64,000 nucleotides of DNA from Paraburkholderia sp. BCC1886 (GCF_900996245.1 NZ_CAAJGK010000063.1:62001-126000), one strand, 5' to 3'. Shown: positions 16,868 to 25,383, counted from the stretch's first letter. The notes: generated from the letters alone by a model not told the origin. Translations and numbers: made by a program.

Positions 16868-19549
16868 ATGGACGCCACTCGCCGCAAAGCCCACACGACC
16901 TCAACGCTCACCGACGCGCCCTCGCCTACCGGCTTCGTGCGCGTGCGCGGCGCGCGCGAACACAACCTGAAGAACGTCGACGTACAGATTCCGCGCGACG
17001 CGCTGGTCGTATTCACCGGCGTGTCGGGCTCGGGCAAATCGTCGCTGGCGTTCGGCACCTTGTATGCCGAAGCACAGCGGCGGTACTTCGAATCCGTCGC
17101 GCCCTACGCAAGACGTCTGATCGACCAGGTCGGCGTGCCGGAGGTCGATGCGATCGAAGGCTTGCCGCCGGCCGTCGCTCTGCAGCAGCAACGCGGCACG
17201 CCGAGCGCACGGTCTTCGGTCGGCAGCGTGACGACCTTGTCGAGCCTCGTGCGCATGCTCTATTCGCGCACCGGCGACTATCCGCCCAAACAGGCGATGC
17301 TGTTCGCCGAAGATTTTTCGCCCAATACCGTGCAAGGCGCATGTCCGACCTGCCACGGACTCGGTCGCGTGTATGAAGTCACCGAACGCTCGATGGTCCC
17401 GGACGATTCACTGACCATCCGCGAGCGCGCCATCGCCGCGTGGCCGCCTGCCTGGCATGGACAGAATCTGCGCGACATCCTGGTGACGCTCGGCTACGAC
17501 GTCGACACGCCCTGGCGCGACCTGCCGAAGAAAGACCGCGACTGGATTCTGTTTACCGACGAACAGCCGACCGTGCCCGTGTACGCCGGATTCACGCCGA
17601 AGGAAACCCGCGCCGCACTGAAGCGCAAGGACGAGCCCAGCTATCAGGGGACTTTCACCGGCGCACGTCGCTACGTGTTGCATACGTTCGCGAACACCCA
17701 GAGCGCGTTGATGAAGAAGCGCGTCTCTCAGTACATGGTCGGCAGCGTCTGTTCGACCTGTCACGGCAAACGACTCAAGAAGGAAGCGCTGTCGGTCCTT
17801 TTCGCCGGACTCGATATCGGCGAGTTCTCACAGTTGCCGATTGCCACGCTCGCCGCCACGCTCGAGCCGATCGCGCGCGGCGAATGGCCGGCCTCCACCG
17901 CGACGATGCCGGCGAAGGGCGGCGTGCTCGATCGTCACGCGAGACAAACTGCGGTGGACAAACGGGTTGCCGCGGGCGGCTCGGCGCACCGCGCGTCGCC
18001 CGACGTGAGGCGCACGCCGAATCTGTCCGCTGAGAAACTCGTCGCGGCCCAGCGCATCGCAGCTGAATTGCTGGAGCGGCTCACCACGTTGATCGACCTC
18101 GGTCTCGGTTATCTCGCGCTCGAACGCAGCACGCCGACGCTGTCGTCGGGCGAATTGCAGCGGCTGAGGCTGGCGACGCAGTTGTCGTCGCAACTATTCG
18201 GCGTCGTCTATGTACTCGACGAGCCATCGGCCGGCCTGCATCCCGCCGATGGCGAGGCGTTGTTCAGCGCGTTGCAGGAATTGAAGGCGGCGGGCAATTC
18301 GCTGTTCGTCGTCGAACACGATCTGGAGACGATGCGGCGTGCCGACTGGCTCGTCGATGTCGGGCCGGCAGCGGGCGAGGCAGGCGGACATATCGTGTAT
18401 AGCGGGCCGCCTGCGGGACTCGAGCAGGTCGAGGCGTCGGAGACGCGTAAGCATCTGTTCGCGTCGGCGTCAGCGCGCGAGGCGCGTCAGCCACGTGAGC
18501 CGGCAGGTTGGCTCAAGCTCGCGGACATCACACGCAACAATTTGCGTGGCGTGAACGTCGCGTTTCCACTTGGCTGCCTGACGGCCGTGACGGGCGTGTC
18601 GGGCTCGGGGAAGTCTAGCCTCGTGAGTCAGGCGTTGCCCGAACTGGTCGCGCACGGCTTGGGAAAAACTTTCGACACGAACGACGAAGACGAGCAGGAC
18701 CCGCTGCTCGCCACGGCGACGGTGCCGACCGGCGGCCATATCGCAGAAGGCATGGACGCGCTTCGCCGTCTCGTGCGCGTCGACCAGAAGCCGATTGGAC
18801 GCACGCCGCGCTCCAATCTCGCGACGTACACCGGGCTGTTCGACCACGTGCGCAAGCTGTTCGCCGATACGCCGCTTGCGCGCAAGCGTCGCTATGGCGC
18901 GGGCCGGTTTTCATTCAACGTTGCGCAAGGACGCTGTCCGACCTGCGAAGGCGAAGGATTCGTCAGCGTGGAGCTGCTGTTCCTGCCGAGTGTGTATGCG
19001 CCCTGCTCGACCTGTCATGGCAGCCGGTATAACGCAGAGACGCTGGAGGTGACATGGCGCGATAAGACCATCGCCGACGTGCTAAATCTGACCGTCGACG
19101 CCGCCTGCAATTTCTTTGCTGGTGAAGTCAGCGTGATGCGTGCGCTGAGTGTGCTGCGCGACATCGGTCTAGGTTATTTGCGGCTCGGCCAGCCCGCCAC
19201 CGAGTTGTCAGGCGGCGAGGCGCAGCGCATCAAGCTCGCGACGGAACTGCAGCGTGCGCAGCGTGGCGACACGCTGTATATCCTCGATGAACCGACTACG
19301 GGGCTGCATCCCGCGGACGTCGACCGCTTGATGGTGCAACTTCAGGGGCTCGTCGACGCCGGCAACACCGTGGTCGTGGTCGAGCACGACATGCGGGTGG
19401 CCGCGCAAAGCGATTGGATCATCGACGTGGGTCCGGGTGCGGGCGATGCCGGCGGCACCATCGTCGCGAGCGGCCGGCCCGCCGAAGTTGCGCTCGCTGC
19501 GGACAGCCGTACGGCGAACTATCTGCGGCCGAAGCTGAACATTCAGTGA
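16868..19549 (+). CDS. UvrA-like ABC ATPase, class II (UvrA2)
   Basis: An 893-residue twin ABC ATPase of the excinuclease A family. Two Walker A motifs GVSGSGKSS lie near residues 51-59 and 575-583. The signatures are [12 protein letters not shown] and [12 protein letters not shown], and both Walker B strands end in DEPS/DEPT. Zinc-module CxxC pairs remain ([32 protein letters not shown]). The region between the first ATPase motifs and the CPTC module is much shorter than in E. coli UvrA, so the UvrB-binding domain appears to be missing. That is the hallmark of UvrA2 paralogues, linked in other bacteria to DNA-damage or DNA-binding-drug tolerance. No uvrB or uvrC is nearby. The GC-rich body is followed by an AT-richer region. 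Confidence 0.88.
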   Translation: MDATRRKAHTTSTLTDAPSPTGFVRVRGAREHNLKNVDVQIPRDALVVFTGVSGSGKSSLAFGTLYAEAQRRYFESVAPYARRLIDQVGVPEVDAIEGLPPAVALQQQRGTPSARSSVGSVTTLSSLVRMLYSRTGDYPPKQAMLFAEDFSPNTVQGACPTCHGLGRVYEVTERSMVPDDSLTIRERAIAAWPPAWHGQNLRDILVTLGYDVDTPWRDLPKKDRDWILFTDEQPTVPVYAGFTPKETRAALKRKDEPSYQGTFTGARRYVLHTFANTQSALMKKRVSQYMVGSVCSTCHGKRLKKEALSVLFAGLDIGEFSQLPIATLAATLEPIARGEWPASTATMPAKGGVLDRHARQTAVDKRVAAGGSAHRASPDVRRTPNLSAEKLVAAQRIAAELLERLTTLIDLGLGYLALERSTPTLSSGELQRLRLATQLSSQLFGVVYVLDEPSAGLHPADGEALFSALQELKAAGNSLFVVEHDLETMRRADWLVDVGPAAGEAGGHIVYSGPPAGLEQVEASETRKHLFASASAREARQPREPAGWLKLADITRNNLRGVNVAFPLGCLTAVTGVSGSGKSSLVSQALPELVAHGLGKTFDTNDEDEQDPLLATATVPTGGHIAEGMDALRRLVRVDQKPIGRTPRSNLATYTGLFDHVRKLFADTPLARKRRYGAGRFSFNVAQGRCPTCEGEGFVSVELLFLPSVYAPCSTCHGSRYNAETLEVTWRDKTIADVLNLTVDAACNFFAGEVSVMRALSVLRDIGLGYLRLGQPATELSGGEAQRIKLATELQRAQRGDTLYILDEPTTGLHPADVDRLMVQLQGLVDAGNTVVVVEHDMRVAAQSDWIIDVGPGAGDAGGTIVASGRPAEVALAADSRTANYLRPKLNIQ

Positions 19550-20034
19550 TTTCCAGTCAGTGCGGATCCACACACACCGTACGCAAATTAAAAAGTTCTT
19601 TTACTCGTCAACGAATCGAGCTTCTGAATCGTTTACGAAAAATTAAGCTCGACTTTGCTGTCGGTTTTGAATAGATCGGTAATTCACACTCGACAGGTAT
19701 ATAGACGAAGAAAATCCTTCCGATGCGGCAGCGCACAAATCACCGATGATCTTTTTGTGTCGACGCGAAGGGTTTCTCCACTCTGCTCCGATTAGCGGGT
19801 AGAAGTCGGAAAGCCCGATGTATCAAGGCTGATTGAGCGTTCGTGGAGGATCTATGACTCGCAAAACGGTCGCAATTCACACGAACTGTCGCCGAAGACC
19901 CGAAGAATTTTATTAAAACAAATTGAATGAAAGTCGGCCTGTGCCGTTAAAGCAACAAAGAACCCGACGCTCACAATGGGCGCTGGTCTAAAACGGGGAC
20001 CGAGGCAGATAATCGGTCAGTCAAGGAGAAAATC
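19550..20034 (+). other. AT-richer intergenic region, no confident gene
   Basis: About 485 bases visibly richer in A and T than the flanks. It contains an 8-bp inverted repeat TCGAGCTT (19616-19623) / AAGCTCGA (19645-19652) and several T- and A-runs. A short 20-codon open frame with a good ribosome site is listed separately. No RNA family or mobile-element end was recognised. Confidence 0.5.
19854..19916 (+). CDS. Possible 20-residue leader-type ORF
   Basis: ATG with GGAGGA only three bases upstream opens a 20-codon frame that starts MTRKTVAIHTNCRRRPEEF and ends in TAA. It lies 118 bases before the 49-residue ORF. The ribosome site is strong but very close. The peptide is basic with no recognised family. 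It could be a leader peptide, a genuine microprotein or chance. Confidence 0.25.
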   Translation: MTRKTVAIHTNCRRRPEEFY

Positions 20035-20184
20035 ATGGATGCAAAACCAACGAAGATTCCGACCCCGGATAAAGTTTTCTGCCCGGATCCGGAACCCGCT
20101 GGCGTCGAATTTTTAGGTGCGGAACTGCCTGAGCATGTCCGCGCCTTCTTCGACGAGCAACGTAAGTCTTGCGAGCCGAAGTAA
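20035..20184 (+). CDS. 49-residue acidic/proline-rich small protein, unknown
   Basis: The frame opens MDAKPTKIPTPDKVFCPD and continues PEPAGVEFLGAELPEHVRAF, ending SCEPK and TAA. The ribosome site AAGGAGAA ends five bases before the ATG. A strong terminator follows 26 bases after the stop, so the gene has its own end signal. It has two Cys, several Pro, no signal peptide and no membrane helix. I do not recognise a family. The combination of RBS, sensible amino-acid use and terminator makes it likely to be expressed. It lies alone between uvrA2 and the chorismate mutase gene. Confidence 0.6.
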   Translation: MDAKPTKIPTPDKVFCPDPEPAGVEFLGAELPEHVRAFFDEQRKSCEPK

Positions 20185-20210
20185 TCAGCCGTCTTCGCAC
20201 CGCAGCAATG

Positions 20211-20251
20211 ACAAGCCGGGCCGCGCGTTATGCGCACGGCCCGGCTTGTTT
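20211..20251 (+). terminator. Rho-independent terminator after the 49-residue ORF
   Basis: ACAAGCCGGGCCG (20211-20223) pairs perfectly with CGGCCCGGCTTGT (20237-20249). The loop region CGCGTTATGCGCA can itself pair as CGCG/TGCG. A short T-run follows. Confidence 0.85.
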
Positions 20252-20264
20252 GCGTCCGCACGTT

Positions 20265-20340
20265 TGGTCGACCGCTAGCTGACCTCGACTACTAGCTGAC
20301 CTTTAGTTGACATCCATTTGACCTTTAGTCGACCCTGACC
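20265..20340 (+). repeat. Short degenerate direct-repeat patch
   Basis: The stretch begins with GGTCGACC and contains CTAGCTGACCT twice, TGACCTTTAGT twice and TTGAC/TCGAC steps every 10-17 bases, ending GTCGACCCTGACC. The repeats are imperfect. They lie about 100 bases upstream of the chorismate mutase start, so they could be regulator sites or simple slippage. Confidence 0.5.
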
Positions 20341-20433
20341 GGCGCGTCGCTTCAATCACGCGCTTTCGCACATACCGGGCCCAGGTCGGTTAGCCTTCTA
20401 TCCTTCCTCACACCCCTCGGTTACCCAGCTTCC

Positions 20434-21039
20434 ATGAATCGTTCGTTTCGCGTCGCCGCTTCCTGCGCGCTCGTGTCATTTGCCGCGCTTGCCACCTTCA
20501 CGCTCACACCAGCTATTGCCTATGCCGATGGTGACGACACCGCCCTGACCAATCTGGTCGCGCTGGCGGCGCAGCGCCTCGCGCTCGCGGAACCGGTGGC
20601 ACGCTGGAAGTGGGCTAACCACAAACCCATCACCGATACGCCGCGCGAAAACGAACTGTTGACGGATGTGGGTAAGCGCGCGGCGGCGGCCAATCTCGAT
20701 CCAGCATTCGCGCGGGCTTTTTTCCGCGATCAGATCGACGCCGGCAAGGAAATACAGCAGGCGCTGTTCGACCGATGGCACAGCGCGCAGCCACCCGAAG
20801 GGTCGCCGCCTGACCTCGCTATCGGCACCCGGCCGCAACTGGATCGACTCACGCAATCGCTGATCGCGGGCCTCACGCGGGTGCAAGCTTTGCGGGAGAC
20901 ACCGGATTGTCCGTCGCGGGTTGCGCAGTCGCTGGCCAACTGGCAATCGTTGACCCGCTATGACTCGACGCAGACGAAAGCGTTGACGCACGCGCTTCAG
21001 CACGTCTGCGAATCGGGCGGTGTAGGCGCGACCGGCTAG
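20434..21039 (+). CDS. Periplasmic chorismate mutase (AroQ-gamma type)
   Basis: A 201-residue protein with a cleavable signal peptide (hydrophobic core to about residue 30, cleavage near AYA-DGDD). The mature all-helical domain has QRLALAEPVARWKWANHKPITDTPRE. Its Arg, Lys and Asp/Glu correspond to chorismate-binding residues of the secreted AroQ-gamma class (M. tuberculosis and Salmonella forms). Two Cys, in DCPSRV and HVCESG, may form the disulfide seen in secreted members. It converts chorismate to prephenate outside the cytoplasm, for a purpose not settled in any organism. It is monocistronic, and its stop is about 30 bases from the convergent exonuclease gene. Confidence 0.88.
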   Translation: MNRSFRVAASCALVSFAALATFTLTPAIAYADGDDTALTNLVALAAQRLALAEPVARWKWANHKPITDTPRENELLTDVGKRAAAANLDPAFARAFFRDQIDAGKEIQQALFDRWHSAQPPEGSPPDLAIGTRPQLDRLTQSLIAGLTRVQALRETPDCPSRVAQSLANWQSLTRYDSTQTKALTHALQHVCESGGVGATG

Positions 21040-21068
21040 CGCGCAGTCGCGATATCAGAAAGAAGCGA

Positions 21069-22220
21069 TCAGGCGAGGCTCGGTGACGCCGCGCCGATCG
21101 ACAGGCTCAACGGCATCACGCGCAAACCCCGTGAGAGATGGCTTTGCAACAGGCGAAACGTGGCGAGCTCGAATAATCCGACGACGCTCGATGCATGCAA
21201 CTCGGCGGCCTGCCCGAGCGAAGGCGCGTGGCCGAGATAGCACCAGCGATCGACGACGTGAAAAGCGCGCGACTGCGACGCCTCCTCGCGCTCCTCGAAA
21301 GCAATCGGGCCGTCGAACGGCCACGGCGCCTCCAGCGGATCGCTCTTCGACTTGCGCGGCACGCGGTTGTGGCCGGGGCGCAGCGTGGCTATCCACTGCG
21401 CCTCGGCGAGCATGGCGCCCAACTCGCCGCCCGTTGCGCGCCACTCGACGCGTCGCACGAGTTGCGCGAGCCGCACGTCTTTCGACGAGCGGCGCTCGCC
21501 GGTCAGATGCGCGCGCAACCGTTGACGCACACGTACGCTGCGTCCGACGTATAGCGGTAGATCCTCTTCGCCATAAAACGCGTACACGCCGCAACCGGCG
21601 GGCGCGGTGTCGAGCATTTCTTCCGTGATATCGCCCGCCAGCCGGTAGCGACGCGTGGTGCGCTCGATTTGCGCGCGCAACACCTCCAGCGGCACGAGCC
21701 CATGCAGACGCTGCCAGAACTGCCAGATCAGATCGGCATCGGCGAGCGCGCGGTGGCGATCGGACGGAACCAGCGCGTGGCGCTCCACTAGCGCGTCCAG
21801 TCCATGACGCTTTTCGGCCGGAAACAGCGCGCGGGAAAGACGCACGGTGCACAGCACGTCCGGATCGAACGCCAGTCCGACGCGGCGGAACTCGCTACGC
21901 AGGAATCCGCGATCGAAGCTCGCGTTGTGCGCGATAAACAACTTGCCGTTCAGACGCTCGAAAAGCGCGGGCGCGATCGCGTCGAAAGTCGGCGCGCCGC
22001 GCACCATCGCGTTCGTGATACCGGTGAGTTGCTGGATGAACGACGGGATCGGCTGCTGCGGATCGACCAGGCTGCTCCAGCGCGATACGCCGGCCGGCCC
22101 GACTTCGACCACGCCGACTTCGGTAATACGGTGCTCGCTGGTCGAGCCGCCGGTAGTTTCGAGATCGACGAAGACAATTGGTACATCCAGCGCCGGTTCC
22201 GGCAAAAACTGTTCAGACAT
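21069..22220 (-). CDS. DEDDh exonuclease fused to GIY-YIG endonuclease domain
   Basis: A 383-residue protein. Residues about 12-175 are a DnaQ/epsilon-type 3'-5' exonuclease: FVDLETTGG (first Asp-Glu), FIAHNASFDRGFL and HRALADADL with the final His/Asp. Residues about 205-290 are a GIY-YIG domain: GCGVYAFYG, PLYVGRSVRVRQRLRAH, as in UvrC and Cho. Such fusions are widespread in actinobacteria and beta-proteobacteria and are annotated as repair nucleases. The start MSEQFLPEP was chosen because the exonuclease core begins shortly after. No Shine-Dalgarno is visible; the upstream sequence is pyrimidine-rich. The adjacent intergenic region holds a 12-bp palindrome. Confidence 0.85.
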   Translation of the reverse strand: MSEQFLPEPALDVPIVFVDLETTGGSTSEHRITEVGVVEVGPAGVSRWSSLVDPQQPIPSFIQQLTGITNAMVRGAPTFDAIAPALFERLNGKLFIAHNASFDRGFLRSEFRRVGLAFDPDVLCTVRLSRALFPAEKRHGLDALVERHALVPSDRHRALADADLIWQFWQRLHGLVPLEVLRAQIERTTRRYRLAGDITEEMLDTAPAGCGVYAFYGEEDLPLYVGRSVRVRQRLRAHLTGERRSSKDVRLAQLVRRVEWRATGGELGAMLAEAQWIATLRPGHNRVPRKSKSDPLEAPWPFDGPIAFEEREEASQSRAFHVVDRWCYLGHAPSLGQAAELHASSVVGLFELATFRLLQSHLSRGLRVMPLSLSIGAASPSLA

Positions 22221-22437
22221 GGAGAGGAAGACTTTTGGGCAGATGACTTGGCGGCAAGTATGCACCAGAAGGCTCGTGCTGACGCGGGCTGCGTGGGGGA
22301 ATCGGCCAGGCGCACGCGCATCTGGCGACGAATGGCAAATCACTTCAAATAGATAATCGGACAAATAAACGACTGGCCACCCGGATCCTGGCATTCAATT
22401 CACCCAGTCAGGATTACTCGGACGGATTTAATAGAAA

Positions 22438-22449
22438 CTGATTAATCAG
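22438..22449. promoter_or_regulatory. 12-bp palindrome in divergent intergenic region
   Basis: CTGATTAATCAG is a perfect palindrome in the AT-rich stretch between the divergent exonuclease gene and the small plus-strand ORF, a plausible dimeric-repressor operator. No regulator is identified. Confidence 0.3.
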
Positions 22450-22582
22450 CAATAATTTCTCTTTGCGCCCCGATTAAAATGTAACAAAATCTGATTTTAG
22501 TAAGTGTTTGTCCGGGTTGTTGCGCCGCATTATTAACCGCATGATCGCTATTGAAAGGTCCGACGCGCTCAAGGAGATTGCC

Positions 22583-22825
22583 ATGTTGCTCAATCCATTC
22601 CGCTACCTTTTCAACCGGCTTACCGCAACGCGGGCGAAATCCGCGCTGGCTGCACCTGCTCCGGCCGCAGCTTCACTCTTTGAATTCGATCCGATGTGGC
22701 ATGGCGATCACTGGCAAAACCTGCTGTCGTCGCCCATGGACGCCCGTCGCTACGTAATGGAAGACTGGAGCGTTCCGACGCTCGACGAGTGGAGCGAGGC
22801 TGCGCGCGCCGTGCCGGCGCACTAG
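22583..22825 (+). CDS. Small 80-residue protein, unknown
   Basis: Starts MLLNPFRYLFNRLTAT at an ATG with AAGGAG seven bases upstream; a TTG-initiated extension of 25 codons is rejected in favour of this RBS. After a basic, hydrophobic N-terminus and an Ala-rich linker comes an acidic, aromatic part: FEFDPMWHGDHWQNLLSSP, then RRYVMEDWSVPTLDEWSEAA. I do not recognise a family. The N-terminus could associate with membrane. A hairpin-rich segment ending in a terminator follows. Confidence 0.6.
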   Translation: MLLNPFRYLFNRLTATRAKSALAAPAPAAASLFEFDPMWHGDHWQNLLSSPMDARRYVMEDWSVPTLDEWSEAARAVPAH

Positions 22826-22863
22826 CCCAGCCTCCCAAAGCAAGAACCGCGGACGAAAAAAAA

Positions 22864-22967
22864 GCGCGACTGGGGAGTCGCGCCGACAAAGGTTTGGAGA
22901 TCTTTTTCGTCAACGAAAAAGTCCGCTTCGAAAAGCAGAAGCCGCAGTATAAGGGCTTCTGCTTTTT
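22864..22967 (+). ncRNA. Three tandem hairpins ending in a terminator, candidate 3'UTR or sRNA
   Basis: Three perfect inverted repeats lie in 104 bases. The first is GCGCGACT-GGGG-AGTCGCGC (22864-22883). The second is CTTTTTCGT-CA-ACGAAAAAG (22902-22921). The third is AAAAGCAGAAGCC / GGCTTCTGCTTTT (22931-22943 and 22954-22966), followed by T. The last is a textbook intrinsic terminator for the 80-residue ORF. The first two are unexplained and could make this a stable processed 3' fragment. The ncRNA status is inference. Confidence 0.45.
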
Positions 22968-23120
22968 CTATTATTCACACAATTAACAAACATCTATTTC
23001 CATCGCGGCAACAATCTTTCTTTTTTTGATTCGTTGCGTTGAAATTTTGCGTCGATTACTGTCGCGAATGAACAACGTCAATCTGTTGACACGCTCGTCA
23101 ATTCCCCAAGATCAGGCCGA

Positions 23121-23141
23121 AAGCCTTTATTCATAAGGCTT
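23121..23141 (+). promoter_or_regulatory. Hairpin in the porin upstream region
   Basis: AAGCCTT-TATTCAT-AAGGCTT, a perfect 7-bp stem about 220 bases before the porin ATG and 30 bases after a TTGACA hexamer (23086-23091). It may be an operator or part of a structured leader. No clear -10 was found at the right distance from TTGACA. Confidence 0.35.
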
Positions 23142-23361
23142 ACACGGCATTTCCCCGCTATTTCTTCTGCTGTAATTCTTTATTGCGAAAATCGGAATAT
23201 CCGGTTCTCGAGGCGCCTCTCTACACTCTGCCTATCCGGAAACCGCCGCGGCTTTTCAGCGCAGGGCTCGAGCGAATCACTGCATCAGGGCCACCGAAGG
23301 TTTCCGCACCGCCTCGGTTCAAACCTCTTGGGTCAATCCCTTTTCGCTTCGGAGTTGCAGA

Positions 23362-24507
23362 ATGAAAAAGACGCTTATCGTTACGGCCCTGACGGGCATC
23401 TGTGCAACGGCGGCTCATGCGCAAAGCAGCGTCACGCTGTATGGCCTGATCGACGCCGGCATCACCTACACGAACAATCAGCACGGCCATAGCAACTGGC
23501 AGGAGACCAGCGGATCGGTGAACGGCAGCCGCTGGGGCTTGCGCGGATCCGAAGACCTGGGTGGCGGACTCAAGGCCATCTTCACATTGGAAAACGGCTT
23601 CGGCATTAACGACGGCACGCTCAAGCAAGGCGGCCGCGAATTTGGCCGTCAGGCATTCGTCGGTCTGGCAAGCGATCAGTTCGGCTCCGTCACGCTCGGC
23701 CGTCAATACGACAGCATGGTCGACTACGTGGGCCCGCTGGCGCTGACCGGCACGCAATACGGCGGAACCGAGTTTGCCCATCCGTTCGATAACGACAACC
23801 TGAACAACTCGTTCCGCGTCAACAATTCGATCAAATATCAGAGCGTCAACTACGGCGGCCTCAAGTTCGGCGGTCTGTATGGGTTCTCGAATCAGGCTGA
23901 CGGCTTCGCCAACAACCGCGCGTACAGCGCGGGCGCGTCGTACACCTTCGGCGGATTGAACGTCGCTGCCGCGTACCTGCAATTGAACAGCAACGGCGCA
24001 ACCGGCGCCGCCGCGGCATTCAACTCGGGTGGCGCGGTGTCGAGCGACAACACGTTCTTCGCCGGTCGTCAGCAAACGTGGGGCGCCGGCGCGAATTACG
24101 CGTTCGGCCCGGCAACGGTCGGCGTCGTGTACTCGCAAACCAATCTGTCGAGCCTGGCCGGTATCGGCGCGGGGGCTTCGGGTCAGACGGGAGGCATTGG
24201 TTTCGCCGACAACAGCGCGCACTTCCAGAATTTCGAAGCCAACGCCCGCTATGCATTGACGCCGGCAGTCAGCATCGCCGGTTCGTACACGTACACGCGT
24301 GCGAGCCTCGCCGGCACGCGTCCGCACTGGAACCAGTTCAACCTGCAAACGGCCTACGCGTTGTCCAAGCGGACGGACGTGTATCTGCAAGGCGAATATC
24401 AGCAGCTCAACGAAAACGCGATCGTGGATGCCGATATCAACGGTCTGGGTGCGTCGGGCAACAACAAGCAAATCGCGGTTACCGCAGGTTTGCGTCACCG
24501 CTTCTAA
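23362..24507 (+). CDS. Gram-negative general porin (OpcP/OmpC-like)
   Basis: A 381-residue trimeric beta-barrel porin. The signal peptide MKKTLIVTALTGICATAAHA is followed by QSSVTLYGLIDAGI, the first strand typical of Burkholderia porins. The loop-rich body includes GSRWGLRGSEDLGGGLKAIF and GRQAFVGLASDQFGSVTLGRQYD, and the chain ends AVTAGLRHRF with the C-terminal Phe needed for barrel assembly. It forms a diffusion channel for small solutes in the outer membrane. GGAG lies a suitable distance upstream of the ATG. A long AT-rich leader suggests regulated expression. Substrate preference is not readable. Confidence 0.93.
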   Translation: MKKTLIVTALTGICATAAHAQSSVTLYGLIDAGITYTNNQHGHSNWQETSGSVNGSRWGLRGSEDLGGGLKAIFTLENGFGINDGTLKQGGREFGRQAFVGLASDQFGSVTLGRQYDSMVDYVGPLALTGTQYGGTEFAHPFDNDNLNNSFRVNNSIKYQSVNYGGLKFGGLYGFSNQADGFANNRAYSAGASYTFGGLNVAAAYLQLNSNGATGAAAAFNSGGAVSSDNTFFAGRQQTWGAGANYAFGPATVGVVYSQTNLSSLAGIGAGASGQTGGIGFADNSAHFQNFEANARYALTPAVSIAGSYTYTRASLAGTRPHWNQFNLQTAYALSKRTDVYLQGEYQQLNENAIVDADINGLGASGNNKQIAVTAGLRHRF

Positions 24508-24530
24508 GCGACTTCGTAGTCGTGGTATGC

Positions 24531-24557
24531 AAAGCGCCGCATTGCGGCGCTTTTTTT
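24531..24557 (+). terminator. Rho-independent terminator after the porin gene
   Basis: AAAGCGCCGC-ATT-GCGGCGCTTT followed by a T-run, 23 bases after the porin stop. Confidence 0.93.
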
Positions 24558-24599
24558 ATTTGCAGATTGTCGCGCGCAGCACGGCTGTCGAAAGCGGAT

Positions 24600-25169
24600 T
24601 CACCCGCCGTTATCAGGCGCGGGATATTTGACGTCGAGCAGATCGATGGCCTGCGGTCCAGCCGGTGTGTACAAGGTCACCGAATCGCCGATTTTCGCCT
24701 TGAGTAAGGCCCGCGCGATCGGCGAGATCCAGCTCACATAGCCAATGTCCAGATCGACCTCGTCGACACCGACGATCGTCACCGTATGCTCCTCGCCATC
24801 TTCGGTTGCGTACTGGACGGTTGCGCCGAAAAACACCTGGTCGACGTTCTCCTGTTTGCTGCTGTCGACGACCTCGGCCAGATCGAGACGCTTGGTCAGG
24901 AAGCGGATGCGTCGATCGATTTCACGCAAGCGCCGCTTACCGTAGATGTAGTCGCCGTTTTCGGAGCGATCGCCGTTCGAGGCGGCCCACGAAACGAGCT
25001 TGACCACCTCGGGCCGGTCGACGTCGATCAGGCGCAGCAGTTCATCGCGCATGCGGCGGTGGCCGGCAGGCGTAATGTAGTTTTTCGTGCCAGCGGGGAT
25101 GTCCGGCTGGGCGATGTCGAGATCGTCGTCGTTCTCTTCACTCGACTCTTTGACAAAGGCCTTGTTCAT
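24600..25169 (-). CDS. greB: Transcript cleavage factor GreB
   Basis: A 189-residue RNA polymerase accessory factor that stimulates cleavage of backtracked transcripts. It has a GreA/GreB N-terminal coiled coil with YITPAGHRRMRDELLRL and GDRSENGDYIYGKRRLREIDRR; the acidic tip (D/E-N-G-D-Y) is the catalytic loop. The C-terminal FKBP-like domain follows, with GATVQYATEDGEEHTVTIVG and SWISPIARALL. An extra acidic N-terminal tail of about 25 residues (ESSEENDDDLD) precedes the core. The GreB-type basic patch and IYGK motif favour GreB over GreA. The start ATG at 25169 was chosen over an upstream frame lacking similarity. Confidence 0.92.
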   Translation of the reverse strand: MNKAFVKESSEENDDDLDIAQPDIPAGTKNYITPAGHRRMRDELLRLIDVDRPEVVKLVSWAASNGDRSENGDYIYGKRRLREIDRRIRFLTKRLDLAEVVDSSKQENVDQVFFGATVQYATEDGEEHTVTIVGVDEVDLDIGYVSWISPIARALLKAKIGDSVTLYTPAGPQAIDLLDVKYPAPDNGG

Positions 25170-25256
25170 GTTGGTGTGTTGGTCCGTTAGCCGCAGCAAG
25201 CGGCTGCCTGTGCAGGGTACACGATCCGGACCGCCAGACAAATCGCGGCGACATGC

Positions 25257-25284
25257 TTCCCTTTTTCAAAAGCTTTGCTATAAT
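25257..25284 (+). promoter_or_regulatory. Promoter of the first tRNA-Arg
   Basis: A perfect TATAAT at 25279-25284, 14 bases before the tRNA, with TTCCCT (25257-25262) at a 16-base spacer as a moderate -35. Confidence 0.75.
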
Positions 25285-25297
25285 CTCGTTTCTGCGT

Positions 25298-25374
25298 GCG
25301 GCTGTAGCTCAGTTGGATAGAGTACTTGGCTACGAACCAAGGGGTCGTGGGTTCGAATCCTGCCAGCCGCACCA
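25298..25374 (+). tRNA. tRNA-Arg (ACG), copy 1
   Basis: A 77-base cloverleaf. The acceptor stem GCGGCTG pairs with CAGCCGC, CCA is encoded, and the anticodon loop is GCTACGAAC with anticodon ACG (A34 expected to be deaminated to inosine). The T-arm is GTGGGTTCGAATCCTGC. It is identical in sequence to copy 2. Confidence 0.97.
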
Positions 25375-25383
25375 CTTATTCGA

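Noticed and set aside
20265-20340. CRISPR-like repeat array
   Set aside because: Repeats are about 11 bases, imperfect, with spacers under 17 bases and no cas genes.
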